Shown: piece after piece, positions 1 to 8,989 of the stretch
Position numbering within the stretch: the stretch's first letter is position 1
Layout of the letters: every line of letters starts with the position of its first letter
NCBI RefSeq assembly: GCF_000380505.1
Contig: NZ_AQYH01000004.1
Coordinates: 1 to 64,000, forward strand
From: Kaistia granuli DSM 23481
Lineage (GTDB): Bacteria > Pseudomonadota > Alphaproteobacteria > Rhizobiales > Kaistiaceae
Direction of reading: 5' to 3'
Length of the DNA: 64,000 nt
Program-made: the position numbers and the translations under genes
The notes under the pieces: generated by a model
What the model was told of the DNA's origin: nothing
The model's input: the letters and a program-made list of their open reading frames with translations, nothing else
Database searches by the model: none

Positions 1-1
1 C

Positions 2-343
2 GGCTTCGGCCCTGTCGTCGCGCGCAGCCTACTGGCGCTGATGCCGGAACTCGGCACCCTCACCCGGCGACAGGCCGCGAGCCTGGCCGGCTTGGCCCCG
101 CATCCGCGCGATTCCGGCAACACCAGCCGGCACCGCACCATGCGCGGCGGACGCACCGAACTCAGGCCTTTGCTGTTCATGGCCGCCCTCAGCGCGGCCA
201 GGGCCAACCCCGGCCTGCGCGACTTCTACCGAAGCCTATGCGCCGCCGGAAAGCCAAAGCGCCTCGCGCTCGCAGCCGTCGCCAGAAAACTCGTCGTCCT
301 TGCCAACGCCTTGCTCAAACCAGATGCAACAGAACTGACTTGA
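2..343 (+). CDS. IS110-family transposase, C-terminal part (5' end outside window)
   Basis: The reading frame is open from base 2 and encodes about 113 residues up to a TGA at 341-343. It matches the C-terminal Transposase_20 half of IS110-type DEDD transposases: an opening GFGPVVA segment, then SLAGLAPHPRDSG, then MRGGRTELRPLLFMAAL, and a terminal AVARKLVVLANALL. This half carries the conserved serine region of IS110 recombinases and works with the N-terminal RuvC-like domain, which lies outside the window. Whether the element is intact cannot be judged. IS110 elements lack long terminal inverted repeats, and none is visible after the stop codon. It is the only insertion-sequence gene seen here. 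Confidence 0.85.
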   Translation, partial: GFGPVVARSLLALMPELGTLTRRQAASLAGLAPHPRDSGNTSRHRTMRGGRTELRPLLFMAALSAARANPGLRDFYRSLCAAGKPKRLALAAVARKLVVLANALLKPDATELT

Positions 344-381
344 TGACGACGAGCGCGTGGCTTGCATCGTTGCTCGCGTGC

Positions 382-411
382 AGGCCCTCGCCCGCTAGCG
401 GGAGAGGGCCT
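382..411. repeat. Palindromic CCCTCgCCCGC-type hairpin between converging genes
   Basis: Arms AGGCCCTC and GAGGGCCT flank a self-complementary core, CCCGCTAGCGGG, with a single G/A mismatch between arm and core. It lies between the transposase stop and the convergent SDR stop. A similar palindrome (CTCCC.CTCCCC with GGGAGG.GGGAG) sits at 35031-35063, also between converging genes. Short palindromes of this kind are commonly dispersed in rhizobial genomes. It may act as a bidirectional terminator or mRNA-stabilising hairpin. There is no T tract. Confidence 0.55.
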
Positions 412-422
412 CGTGAGGAGCC

Positions 423-1232
423 TTACCCCGGGAACAGCGTCAGGCCGCCGTCGACGCGGATCACCTGGCCGTTGATGAACTTCGAGCCGGGGCCGGCAAG
501 GAAGGCGACGGCGTCGGCGATCTCGGACGGCTCGGCATAGCGGTTGAACGATATTCCCGACGAATCCATCTTGGCCGGATCGACGACGCGGGTCGCCTGG
601 AAGCGGGCCGACTTGGTCGGGCCGGGGCTCACCGCGTTGATCCGGACGCCCTGTTCGTAGAGCTCCTTGGCGAGACAGCGCGTGTAGTGCACGACGGCCG
701 CCTTCAGGGTCGAATAGACCACTTCCGGCGAGCAGCCCATATGCGCCGCCGCCGAGGCAATGTTGATCACCGAGCCGCTGCCGGCCTTAACCATCGCCGG
801 CACGAAGGCCTGGCAGACCAGCATGGTGCCGATCAGATTGTTGTTGGTGAGGACCTGGATGTCCTCGAACGAGATGTTGAGCGCATCGTTCGGCTTCGGC
901 TTGTTGCCCGAGGCGCCGATGTCGCCGCCGGCGCAATTGACCAGCACGTTGACCGTGCCGAGCTTGGCCTCGATCTCCTGCTTCATCTTCTGCACGGCGG
1001 CCGGGTCGCCGATATTGCCGGTGACGGCGACGGTGCGCACGCCATGCTTGGCGATCTGCTCCGCCACTTCGCCCATGTCGGCGGCCTCGCCATATTTGGC
1101 GGGACCCGTCCATTCGAGATCGTGGATGGCGACATCGGCGCCGAGGCTCGCCAGCTTCTCGGCCATGGTGCGGCCGAGACCACGGCCGGAGCCGGTGACG
1201 AAGATGACCTTGCCGGAGAGTTCCTTGCTCAT
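423..1232 (-). CDS. SDR-family NAD(P)-dependent oxidoreductase
   Basis: Classical short-chain dehydrogenase/reductase of 269 residues, cytoplasmic. It has the cofactor-binding TGSGRGLG at residues 13-20, NCAG at 99-102 (a variant of NNAG), catalytic Ser160 and the YSTLK pair Tyr173/Lys177. The C-terminal INGQVIRVDGGLT segment is typical of SDRs. The start is supported by AAGGAG seven bases upstream. It is the last gene of a minus-strand operon with a sugar ABC transporter, another SDR and a TIM-barrel isomerase. It probably oxidises or reduces a sugar, polyol or sugar acid brought in by that transporter. The exact substrate cannot be read from the sequence. Confidence 0.9.
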   Translation of the reverse strand: MSKELSGKVIFVTGSGRGLGRTMAEKLASLGADVAIHDLEWTGPAKYGEAADMGEVAEQIAKHGVRTVAVTGNIGDPAAVQKMKQEIEAKLGTVNVLVNCAGGDIGASGNKPKPNDALNISFEDIQVLTNNNLIGTMLVCQAFVPAMVKAGSGSVINIASAAAHMGCSPEVVYSTLKAAVVHYTRCLAKELYEQGVRINAVSPGPTKSARFQATRVVDPAKMDSSGISFNRYAEPSEIADAVAFLAGPGSKFINGQVIRVDGGLTLFPG

Positions 1233-1302
1233 TGGCGAGCTCCTTGCTTGCCGGCCCCGAGGGGCCGCTGTGTTGAAAGGGAGGGAGGACGGATGGTGAT
1301 GG

Positions 1303-2286
1303 TCAGGCCATGACGCCGATCGCCTTCATGTTGGCGACGCTGCGCCGGATCATGTCGAGCTCGTAGGAAACGAGCGCGCCGTCCTCGCCGCGTTCCCAGG
1401 GGGTGCGGTAGTCGGCGTCGTCGGCGAGGCGGTTGCGGCGGGCGGCCTGCAGACAGGCGGCAAGCGAGCGCGCCGAGCGCGGCGGATAGCCGTTCCACCA
1501 GTCCTGCGTCAGCAGGCGGACATGGCGGACGTCGAGCGCGCCGGGCTCCAGCACGGCGGTCAGCTTGTCGTGATGCTCCGCGAGGATGGCGAGCACCTCG
1601 CGGAACGGCACGAAACCGTCGCCGATGGCGCAGCGGACGAGACGAAAACCCTCGTCGGTGAACTGGACGTTGTAGTCCTTCAGATGCACGTGCCGGACCC
1701 AGGGCGCGATCCTTCGGGTGAAGTCGAGCGGCGCTTCGCCGACCGGCAGTGTGTTGCCGGTGTCGTAGCAGATGCCGACGCCGCCCTCGGTCTCCTCGCA
1801 GAGGCCGACCAGCTCGTCCGCGGTGAAATCCTGGTGGTTCTCGATCACCAGCGTCCGGCCTTCCGAGACCGCGCGCGGCGCACAGTCGGCGAGTGCTGCG
1901 TGCACGCCGCGCACCAGCTCGTGCCATGTCTCGCCGGCGGCGTTGCGGTCGCCGCAGAGCACCGGCGTCAGGCAGACGCGGATCAACTTGGCGTCGAGCC
2001 GCTCGGCCGAGCGAAAGGCGCCGTCGAGCGGCCCGTGGTTCAGCCCGCTGCTCACCACCGGCGTCATGCCGAGCGCGGCGAGCCTCGCTTTCAGCGCCGC
2101 CACCGCGTCGTCGTCGAGTGCCGCGATCCACGGCTCGAAGATCTCGATCGTCTTCGCGCCCAGTTCCTCGGCAAGCTGGATGAAGCCCTCGAGCCCGCGC
2201 CCGTCCGGATTGGCGCGCGGCGTGCCGTGGCCCTGCAGGCCGAGATGGTAGGTCAGTCCGTAGGGGTTCAGTCCGACTTGCAGCAT
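1303..2286 (-). CDS. Sugar phosphate isomerase/epimerase-like TIM-barrel protein
   Basis: The protein has 327 residues and belongs to the AP-endonuclease-2/xylose-isomerase-like TIM-barrel superfamily. Likely metal-binding motifs appear in the usual order: Glu in VIENHQ near residue 150, Asp in CYDTGN, His in HVHLKDY and Glu in AVLEPG. Members isomerise or epimerise keto-sugars, or dehydrate inositol-type compounds, using a divalent metal. It lies between two SDR genes, 42 bases after the upstream one. Together these suggest a redox-plus-isomerisation route for one imported sugar or polyol. No signal peptide is seen, so it is cytoplasmic. Confidence 0.85.
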   Translation of the reverse strand: MLQVGLNPYGLTYHLGLQGHGTPRANPDGRGLEGFIQLAEELGAKTIEIFEPWIAALDDDAVAALKARLAALGMTPVVSSGLNHGPLDGAFRSAERLDAKLIRVCLTPVLCGDRNAAGETWHELVRGVHAALADCAPRAVSEGRTLVIENHQDFTADELVGLCEETEGGVGICYDTGNTLPVGEAPLDFTRRIAPWVRHVHLKDYNVQFTDEGFRLVRCAIGDGFVPFREVLAILAEHHDKLTAVLEPGALDVRHVRLLTQDWWNGYPPRSARSLAACLQAARRNRLADDADYRTPWERGEDGALVSYELDMIRRSVANMKAIGVMA

Positions 2287-2328
2287 GGCGCTTCCAATCT
2301 GGCGACGGGATGGCGGGGCGGGGCGAGG

Positions 2329-3093
2329 CTAGCTCAGCCCGCCATCGACGATGATGGATTGCTTGGTGATCATCCGGCTGTCGTCGGCGCCGAGGAACAG
2401 CGCCGTGCGGGCGATTTCCTCGCCGCGCAGCACGGTGCGGATGCATTGCCGGCTGACCAGCGCGTCGACGCTTTCCGGCGTCTTGTACCAGAGCGCATAT
2501 TGCTTCTCGGTCATCACCGCGCCGGGCTCGATCGAATTGACGCGGATGTTGTCGGCGCCGAAGGCGCGCGCGAGGCTGCGTGTCAGGCCGAGCACCGCCG
2601 CCTTGGCCGTGGTGTAGGCCGGCATGTTGGGCGCGCCGCCGCGCCAGGCAATCGACGAGAAATTGATGATCGAACCGTAGCCGAGCTCTCGCATCTGCGG
2701 TCGGACGGCCTGGGCGGTGAAGAATTGCGGGCGCAGATTGATCGACTGCGACCAGTCCCAGTAATCCGGCGTGACGTCGTCGACCTCGCGGCGGTCGTCA
2801 TTGGCGGCGTTGTTGACGAGGACGCCGATCGGGCCGAGCTCGCGGCCGATCTCGGCGATGACAGCCTGCGTCGCCTCGGTGTCGGTCAGGTCGCAGCGGC
2901 GGAAGATCGGCCGGTGCGCGGATCCCGCCAGTTCGTCGGCGAGCGCCTGCCCGACCTCGTCCTGGATGTCGACGAAGGCGACCTTCGAACCGGTTGCGGC
3001 AAAGGCGCGGACAATGTCGGCGCCGATGCCGGAGGCGCCGCCAGTCACAAAGACGACGCGCCCGGAAAGGCTGGGATATTGGGCAAAATTCAT
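2329..3093 (-). CDS. SDR-family oxidoreductase
   Basis: Classical SDR of 254 residues with TGGASGIG at 17-24, NNAAN at 94-98, Ser147, and Tyr160/Lys164 in YTTAK. The C-terminus has the usual SIIVDGG segment. Asp42 after the second strand (FVDIQ) would favour NAD(H) over NADP(H), as known for the family. It lies 48 bases after the ABC ATPase gene and belongs to the same minus-strand operon. It is probably a sugar or polyol dehydrogenase. It clearly differs from the other SDR of this operon (423-1232), so two different redox steps are likely. Confidence 0.9.
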   Translation of the reverse strand: MNFAQYPSLSGRVVFVTGGASGIGADIVRAFAATGSKVAFVDIQDEVGQALADELAGSAHRPIFRRCDLTDTEATQAVIAEIGRELGPIGVLVNNAANDDRREVDDVTPDYWDWSQSINLRPQFFTAQAVRPQMRELGYGSIINFSSIAWRGGAPNMPAYTTAKAAVLGLTRSLARAFGADNIRVNSIEPGAVMTEKQYALWYKTPESVDALVSRQCIRTVLRGEEIARTALFLGADDSRMITKQSIIVDGGLS

Positions 3094-3141
3094 GGCATGC
3101 GGCCTGTGGGATTGCGTCGGGCGGGGAGGACGATCCGATCG

Positions 3142-4251
3142 TCAGATCAGGTTTCTGGTGGTCGGGTCGAACAGGCAGGCATGCGACATGTCGATGCCGA
3201 GCGTGATCGTCTCGCCCATGCGCGGCGCCTCGTCCGGATCGAAGCGGCCGGTCACTTCGAGATCGCCGAAGCGCATCAGGCCGATCGTTTCGGCGCCGGT
3301 CGGCTCGACCATCTCGACCGGGGCGTCGATGCTGGCGATGCTCTTCTTGGCCGCCTTCAATTCCGGCGAGTAGCGGAAGATGTGCTCCGGGCGGACGCCG
3401 AGAATGACGTCGCGGCCGGCAGCGCCGGGCGAGATGCCATCCTGCAGCGAAAGCACCGCGGTGCCGCCGGTTGCCTTGAACGAGACCGCCGGCTTGCCGT
3501 CGGGGCCTGTCGTCAGTTTCGCCGGAATGAAGTTCATGGCCGGCGAGCCCATGAAGCCGGCGACGAACATGTTGGCCGGCCGGTCATAGACCGCCTGCGG
3601 CTCGTCGAACTGCTGCACCTGGCCCTGGTGCATCACGGCGATGCGGGAGGCGAGCGTCATCGCCTCGACCTGGTCATGCGTGACATAGACGGTCGTCTTG
3701 CCGACGCGATGATGCAGCTTCTTGATCTCGGTGCGCATGTCGACGCGCAGCTTGGCGTCGAGGTTGGAGAGCGGTTCGTCGAACAGGAACAGTTTTGGAT
3801 CGCGCACCAGGGCGCGGCCCATGGCGACGCGCTGGCGCTGGCCGCCGGAGAGCTGGCCGGGCTTGCGGCCGAGCAGCGGCTCGATCTGCAGCAGCGCGGC
3901 GACGCGCTTCACCGCCTCCTCGCGTTGCGGCTTCGGCACGCCGCGGCTTTCCATGCCGAAGGTGATGTTCTCGCGCACCGTCATGGTCGGGTAGAGCGCG
4001 TAGGACTGGAACACCATGGCGATGTCGCGGTCCTTCGGCGCCACCGAATTGACCAGTCGGTCGCCGATCCGGATCTCGCCCTCGGTCACCGTCTCGAGGC
4101 CGGCGATCATGGCGAGCAGGGTCGATTTTCCGCAGCCGGACGGGCCGACCAGGGCGATGAACTCACCGGTCCGCGCCTCGATGTTGATGCCCTTCAGCAC
4201 CTCGACGGAACCGAAGCTCTTGCGCAGGTTGCGGATGGTCAGCGACGACAT
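3142..4251 (-). CDS. Carbohydrate ABC transporter ATP-binding protein (MsmK/UgpC type)
   Basis: The 369-residue ATPase of a CUT1 sugar importer acts on the cytoplasmic face of the membrane. Walker A GPSGCGKST is at 36-44, the Q-loop is in VFQSYALYP near 80-90, the signature LSGGQRQRV is near 135, Walker B is LFLFDEP and the H-loop is YVTHDQ. The C-terminal third forms the TOBE/MOP-like regulatory domain with the conserved GVRPEHI. It follows the two permease genes. It is the only CUT1 ATPase in this window, so it may also energise the second CUT1 transporter at 13.4-16.6 kb, which has none. Such sharing is known for MsmK-type ATPases. Confidence 0.95.
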   Translation of the reverse strand: MSSLTIRNLRKSFGSVEVLKGINIEARTGEFIALVGPSGCGKSTLLAMIAGLETVTEGEIRIGDRLVNSVAPKDRDIAMVFQSYALYPTMTVRENITFGMESRGVPKPQREEAVKRVAALLQIEPLLGRKPGQLSGGQRQRVAMGRALVRDPKLFLFDEPLSNLDAKLRVDMRTEIKKLHHRVGKTTVYVTHDQVEAMTLASRIAVMHQGQVQQFDEPQAVYDRPANMFVAGFMGSPAMNFIPAKLTTGPDGKPAVSFKATGGTAVLSLQDGISPGAAGRDVILGVRPEHIFRYSPELKAAKKSIASIDAPVEMVEPTGAETIGLMRFGDLEVTGRFDPDEAPRMGETITLGIDMSHACLFDPTTRNLI

Positions 4252-4294
4252 GAGAGCCTCATCGGATTGCAGCCATGGTCATGGGAGCGCGTCA

Positions 4295-5197
4295 TCACTT
4301 GATCGCTCCCTGGGTGAGGCCCCGGACGAAATATTTGCCGCCGAGGAAGTAGACGAGCAGCGGCGGCAGCGCGCCGATCAGCACGGCCGCGCTCATCACG
4401 TCATAGGCGCGCACATTGGTGCCGCTCGCCGTCAGGGCGACGAGAGCGGCCGTGATCGGCTGCTCGCGTCCCGAGGTGAAGACGACGCCGAACAGATATT
4501 CGTTCCAGATGCCGGTGAACTGCCAGATCACGGTCACGATCAGGATCGGCGGCGACAGCGGCAGGATGATCTTGCGGAAGATGCGCCAGAAGCCGGCGCC
4601 GTCGATGCGCGCCGCCTTGATCAGATCGTCCGGGATCGAGACGTAGTAGTTGCGGCAGAACAGGGTGGTGAAGGAGATGCCCTGCACCACATGGATCAGG
4701 ATCAGCCCGTAGGTCGAATTGGTCAGGCCGAGCTTGCCGAGCAGGAAGGCCCAGGGCATCAGCGCGATCTGGCCGGGCATGAAGACGCCGAGCAGCATCA
4801 GCGTGAACAACACTTCCGAGCCCTTGAAGCGCCATTTCGACAGCACGTAGCCGTTCATCGCGCCGAGCAGCGTCGACAGGATCGTCGCCGGGATCGCCAT
4901 CCAGAGCGAGTTCAGGAAGTTGCGGCGCATGCCCTCGCAGGTGCCGCCGATGCAATAGGTGCTCCAGGCATCGGCCCAGGCATGGAAGGAAAAGCTGCGC
5001 GGGAAGGCGATCAGGCCGTTCTGGGCGATCTCCGGCTGCTCGCGGAACGAGTTGAAGACGACGACCAGCAGCGGCACGAGATAGATGATCGCGAAGATCG
5101 AAAGCAGGCCGTAGATCACCACCCGGCTCAGGAAGTGGCGGCGGAAGGCGGCCGAGGCTTCCCGGTCGTGGACGCGGGCGAGGGCTGCGTCAGCCAT
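4295..5197 (-). CDS. Carbohydrate ABC transporter permease (MalG-like)
   Basis: CUT1-type inner-membrane permease of 300 residues with about six hydrophobic segments. The EAA loop that contacts the ATPase is visible as AARIDGAGFWRIFRKIILP in the C-terminal half. An N-terminal helix (LLSIFAIIYLVPLLVVVF) is followed by a periplasmic region. Its start overlaps the stop of the upstream permease by 8 bases, so translation is probably coupled. It pairs with that permease to form the channel for the binding protein encoded at 6206-7471. Confidence 0.93.
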   Translation of the reverse strand: MADAALARVHDREASAAFRRHFLSRVVIYGLLSIFAIIYLVPLLVVVFNSFREQPEIAQNGLIAFPRSFSFHAWADAWSTYCIGGTCEGMRRNFLNSLWMAIPATILSTLLGAMNGYVLSKWRFKGSEVLFTLMLLGVFMPGQIALMPWAFLLGKLGLTNSTYGLILIHVVQGISFTTLFCRNYYVSIPDDLIKAARIDGAGFWRIFRKIILPLSPPILIVTVIWQFTGIWNEYLFGVVFTSGREQPITAALVALTASGTNVRAYDVMSAAVLIGALPPLLVYFLGGKYFVRGLTQGAIK

Positions 5198-6152
5198 GAT
5201 GGCTCTCCCTGCGATGGCGCCAGACGACGAAGAAGGAATAGGGCACCAGCACGACGGCGAGCGCCGCCAGCATCATGATGGCCGCGGCGGCGCCTTCGCC
5301 GATCTGGCCGCGCTGGAACATCAGATCGTAGACATAGATGGCCGGGAAGGTGGTCGAGATGCCCGGGCCGCCGCGCGTCAGCGCCGCGACGAGATCGAAG
5401 GTCTTGATGGCGAACTGGATCTGCACGACGGCGACCGCGAGGAAGATCGGCGCGATCACCGGCAGGATCACCCGCCGATAGGTGCGGAAGGTGGAGGCGC
5501 CGTCGATCTGTGCCGCCTTGACCAGATCGGGGTCGACCGATCGCAGGCCGGCGAGGAACAGCGCCATGGCGAAGCCGGAGCTCTGCCAGATGCCGGTGAT
5601 GATGATCGCGTAGATCGCCGTGTTGCGGTCGGAGGCGAGGGCGAAGTTGAAATTGGTCCAGCCGAGGCTGCGGACCAGCATCTGGATGCCGTCGACGGGA
5701 TTGTAGAGCCAGCTCCAGACCGTGCCGGTGACGATGAAGGATACGGCGAGCGGATAGAGGAAGATCGTCCGCCAGGCGGCCTCGCCGCGCACCTTCTGGT
5801 CGATCAGGATGGCGAGCAGCAGCCCGATCGCCATGGCGCCGACAATGTAGAAGGCGGAGAACAGGAACAGATTGCTGTAGGCGATGTTCCAGCGCCGGTT
5901 GCTCCAGAGCGAGGCGTAGTTGTCGAGGCCGACAAAGCCGTAGCTGGGCAGGAGCGAGGAATTCGACAGCGAGATGTAGAGGGTCCAGATTGTGAAGACG
6001 AAGACATAGATGAACGACGCCGCCAGCGATGGCGCGAGAACGAGAATGGGGGCGATCCGGGTCAGGCGCTCGCGCCAGGATGGTCCGGGGCTCGCCGGCC
6101 CGGGAACCCGGGCGGCATCCGCAGCGGTGGTCGACATGTCTGGCCCTGTCAT
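5190..6152 (-). CDS. Carbohydrate ABC transporter permease (MalF-like)
   Basis: CUT1 permease of 320 residues. A cytoplasmic N-terminus of about 40 residues precedes the first helix (LVLAPSLAASFIYVFVFTIW). The EAA loop is AAQIDGASTFRTYRRVILP. It forms a heterodimer with the product of 4295-5197. The first ATG at 6152 has little Shine-Dalgarno sequence. An in-frame ATG at 6137 (protein starting MSTTAADA) is an alternative and would remove five residues. It lies 53 bases after the binding-protein gene. Confidence 0.93.
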   Translation of the reverse strand: MTGPDMSTTAADAARVPGPASPGPSWRERLTRIAPILVLAPSLAASFIYVFVFTIWTLYISLSNSSLLPSYGFVGLDNYASLWSNRRWNIAYSNLFLFSAFYIVGAMAIGLLLAILIDQKVRGEAAWRTIFLYPLAVSFIVTGTVWSWLYNPVDGIQMLVRSLGWTNFNFALASDRNTAIYAIIITGIWQSSGFAMALFLAGLRSVDPDLVKAAQIDGASTFRTYRRVILPVIAPIFLAVAVVQIQFAIKTFDLVAALTRGGPGISTTFPAIYVYDLMFQRGQIGEGAAAAIMMLAALAVVLVPYSFFVVWRHRRESHHG

Positions 6153-6205
6153 GAAAACGAAGGATCGGGCGCGGCGCGGGGCACCGCGCCCGACAAGGCG
6201 GTTCG

Positions 6206-7471
6206 TTACATCTGGGCCTCGACGGCATCCGCGATCGCGGTCGCCGCCTGTTCCGGCGTCATCGAGGGCGTGTTCACGAACTCGGTGACCGTATCCATGA
6301 TCGCGCCGCGATATTTCTGCGGGATGGTCATGTTGTGGGCCATCGAGCGGACCAGCGTGCCGCCTTCGATCGAGGCCTGCAGGTCCTTCTGCGCCAGCTG
6401 CTGGCAGGGGTTGAAGCCGGTCGACAGGTCAACGTCGAGCCGGGCCGGGATCGAACCCTTGGCCTGGTTGAACACCGTCTGGAATTCCGGCGACAGGATC
6501 GTCTTGGCCAGGAGCTCCTGGCCCGCGACGTAGTCCGGATCCTTCTGCTTGAAGAAGACGACGGAGTCGGCGTTCAGGATGAAGCCGGGCTTGCCCCAGT
6601 CGGTCGGCGCCTGGCTGCAGGTGTAGTCGGTGCCTTCCTTGAAGCCGGCGGCGGTGAGGAGACCGATGGTCCAGTCGCCCATGATGTGGAAGGCGGCGTC
6701 GCCGCGGCCGACCATCGCCGACATCGTATCCCAGTCACGGCCGACCATGCCGGGATCCATGTATTTCGACGTCATCAGGCGAAGCTGGGTCAGGGCCTTG
6801 ACCATGCCGTCGCTGCGCAGGGCGTCGACGTCACCCTCGACGAAGGCCTTGCGGTAGAGGTCGATGTCCTGGCCGTAGACCACGACCTCGAAGACGGTCG
6901 AATCCGTCCAGTCGGCGGTCGAATGCGCGATGCAGATCTTGCCGGCGGCGACGACCTTCTCGCAGGCGGCGTTGAATTCTTCCCAGGTCTTCGGCACGGC
7001 GTCGACGCCGGCTTCCTTCATCACCTTCGGCGACGACCACAGCCAGTTGATGCGGTGGATGTTCATCGGCGCGGCAACCCAGTTGCCGGTCGGCTTCATC
7101 ACCGGCAGCAATTCGGGCGCGACCACCTTCTCCCAGCCCTCGGCCGCGGCGAGTTCGTCGAGATTGGCGGTCATGCCGGTCTCGTTCCACTCGGCGATCT
7201 CGGGGCCCTTTAGCTGCACGGCGGGCGGCGCGTTGCCCGCGATCACGTCAGCGCGCAGCTTGGCCAGCGTGTTGGCAGTGTGGCCGGCGATCGAGGTCTG
7301 TTCCCACTTGCCGCCGGCCGCGGTGTACATCTCGCCGAGCTTGGCGATCGCCGCGGCGTCGGAGCCGGTGGCCCACTGGTGCAGCAAATTCGTCTTCGGT
7401 TCGGCTAGCGCCGTTCCGCTCAGGAGAGCAAAGGTCAAAAGACCAGCGCTCGCCTTCCAAGTGAAGGTCAT
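6206..7471 (-). CDS. ABC transporter extracellular sugar-binding protein (family 1)
   Basis: Periplasmic solute-binding protein of 421 residues for the CUT1 importer. It has a clear Sec signal peptide (helix ASAGLLTFALLSG, likely cut after TALA). The mature part has the family-1 fold, including LLHQWATGSDA near the start and an AAFHIMGDW segment. GGGAGA sits just upstream of the ATG. It is the first gene of the operon that runs to 423 and faces a divergent ROK regulator across a 384-bp gap. A mono- or oligosaccharide is the likely ligand, but the sequence does not identify it. Confidence 0.93.
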   Translation of the reverse strand: MTFTWKASAGLLTFALLSGTALAEPKTNLLHQWATGSDAAAIAKLGEMYTAAGGKWEQTSIAGHTANTLAKLRADVIAGNAPPAVQLKGPEIAEWNETGMTANLDELAAAEGWEKVVAPELLPVMKPTGNWVAAPMNIHRINWLWSSPKVMKEAGVDAVPKTWEEFNAACEKVVAAGKICIAHSTADWTDSTVFEVVVYGQDIDLYRKAFVEGDVDALRSDGMVKALTQLRLMTSKYMDPGMVGRDWDTMSAMVGRGDAAFHIMGDWTIGLLTAAGFKEGTDYTCSQAPTDWGKPGFILNADSVVFFKQKDPDYVAGQELLAKTILSPEFQTVFNQAKGSIPARLDVDLSTGFNPCQQLAQKDLQASIEGGTLVRSMAHNMTIPQKYRGAIMDTVTEFVNTPSMTPEQAATAIADAVEAQM

Positions 7472-7676
7472 GATTTCTCTCCCTGGGTGTACCGCCCGAT
7501 ACTTGCGACCGTTTTGCGCGGCGACTTGTTCTTGTGGTTTTCAGTGCGTCTCCCCGTGTTCTGACGCTCCTTTTTTTCTAGGACGAACATATTTCACTGT
7601 CAACGCAGCTAGGGCATTGGCAACGGTTACGCTGCACTGCCAAAATGACCGCTTGAATCGCCGATCAGAGGCGAGG

Positions 7677-7712
7677 ATCTTCAAGATTAACATCTTGTCG
7701 ATCCAACAAGAT
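7677..7712. promoter_or_regulatory. Candidate operator: cluster of ATCTT/AAGAT inverted repeats
   Basis: The 384-bp gap 7472-7855 separates the sugar transporter operon from the divergent ROK gene and holds no supported gene. Within 36 bases there are two inverted repeats. ATCTTcAAGAT lies at 7677-7687. ATCTTGT and ACAAGAT, separated by 7 bases, span 7692-7712. The octamer ATCTTGTC at 7692-7699 recurs at 10308-10315, 40 bases before the start of the second ROK gene. These are plausible ROK operators controlling both divergent promoters. Binding is inferred from position and symmetry only. Confidence 0.45.
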
Positions 7713-7855
7713 TGGCCGATGTTGCATTGCCCACTCGGTCGGGAGCGGTTCGGCCGAGCAGCGACAGGCTTCTTGCATTAAAAGAAGGCAGTGGACCGAA
7801 CCATGGGACCACGCCGGATTTGGCCGCCTGCCTGGCCGTGGAAGAGGGGACAAGG

Positions 7856-8989
7856 ATGTCGGATCGCATGACGCCATCGCGGCAGGGCCCGGTCGCCGAG
7901 ACTTCCGTCGAACGCGCGGCCTACCAGCCGGCGGGGCAGAATCTGCTCCATGCCGCCGATCACAATCTGCGCGTCACGCTGGAGGCGTTGCGGCGCAAGG
8001 GGCCGATGAGCCGGCTGGATCTGGCGCGGGTCACCGGCCTGACCGTGCCTGGTATCACCAACATCGTCCGCCGCCTCGCCGCCGACGGGCTGGTGGCGGA
8101 GGAGGCCGGGCCGAGCGGCTCGCGCGCCAACCGCTTCGCCATAATGCCGGACGGCGCCGTCTCGCTCGGCGTTGATGTCGTCGGCGGGCGGGCGAACCTG
8201 GTCGCGATCGATCTCGACGGTCGCGTCGTGCTGCGCGACGCCTGCGAAGTCGATGTCGACGATCCCGCGCCGGCGGTCGTGCGCCTCGCCTCCGAGGCGC
8301 TGGCGCGTCTCGCCGCGCGATCCGCCGGCCGCGTCCTTGGCCTCGGGTTGACGGCGACGGACTGCGCCGAGGCTGTGCGTGCCGCGCTGGCGCCGCTGCC
8401 CGTCGTCGCCGAGCCCGACACCATCGCGGCGGCGCTCGGCGAACGCCAGTTCGGCGCGGCGACTGCCGATGACAGCTTCGTCTACATCCTGCTCGGCCCC
8501 TCGACACGGGCCGGCATGGTGATCGGCGGCGCCGTCTTCAATGGCGCCGAGCACAAGGCCGGCCGGGTCGGTTTGATGCGGACCGGCGAGGATGGCAGGC
8601 TGCTCGACGAGGCGCTGTCGACGACGGCTCTGGCCGGACTGGAGATCGACGATCCGGAGGTAGCGCGCTGGATCGAGGATGCCAGCGCGCATCTGATGGA
8701 TTCGATCATTGCCATCTCGGCCTTCATCGCGCCGCGCGTCATCTTCATCGGCGGCCGGTTGCCGGTCACCTGGCTCGATGCGCTGATCCAGCGGCTCGGT
8801 GCGCGGCGGCAGGAGCGGATGATCGAACCGACCCAGCCCTACTGGCTGCCCGAGCTGGTGCGCGGCTCGCTGGCCGAGGACGCGGCGCTGGTCGGCATCG
8901 CCGCGATGCCGTTCCTGGAATTCTTGCTGCCCGACCCGCGCCGGCCGTTCCGGCCGCGTGCTATGGCGTCGGCGGATCCGGCGTCGTGA
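7856..8989 (+). CDS. ROK-family transcriptional regulator with degenerate sugar-kinase motifs
   Basis: The 377-residue regulator starts at an ATG preceded by GAGGGGA at 7843-7849; the frame extends further upstream but without support. A winged helix-turn-helix (GPMSRLDLARVTGLTVPGI) covers about residues 35-75, followed by an actin-like ROK domain. Key ROK motifs have decayed. The usual NDAN is EPDT, the glycine-rich ATP loop (GTGIGGG in kinases) reads GPSTRAG, and AGEIGH is AGRVGL. It therefore should not phosphorylate sugars, and ligand binding may be altered. It diverges from the CUT1 transporter operon, which it probably represses. Its 3' end overlaps the convergent second ROK gene by 29 bases. 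Confidence 0.88.
   Translation: MSDRMTPSRQGPVAETSVERAAYQPAGQNLLHAADHNLRVTLEALRRKGPMSRLDLARVTGLTVPGITNIVRRLAADGLVAEEAGPSGSRANRFAIMPDGAVSLGVDVVGGRANLVAIDLDGRVVLRDACEVDVDDPAPAVVRLASEALARLAARSAGRVLGLGLTATDCAEAVRAALAPLPVVAEPDTIAAALGERQFGAATADDSFVYILLGPSTRAGMVIGGAVFNGAEHKAGRVGLMRTGEDGRLLDEALSTTALAGLEIDDPEVARWIEDASAHLMDSIIAISAFIAPRVIFIGGRLPVTWLDALIQRLGARRQERMIEPTQPYWLPELVRGSLAEDAALVGIAAMPFLEFLLPDPRRPFRPRAMASADPAS

Noticed and set aside
1522-4302. Plus-strand open frame of 926 codons
   Set aside because: It is antisense to four well-supported genes and arises from GC-rich codon periodicity. The translation is rich in Arg, Gly, Asp and His with no domain.
7472-7855. Riboswitch or small RNA in the sugar operon/ROK gap
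   Set aside because: Only short inverted repeats typical of protein operators were seen; no riboswitch fold or terminator pair was recognised.
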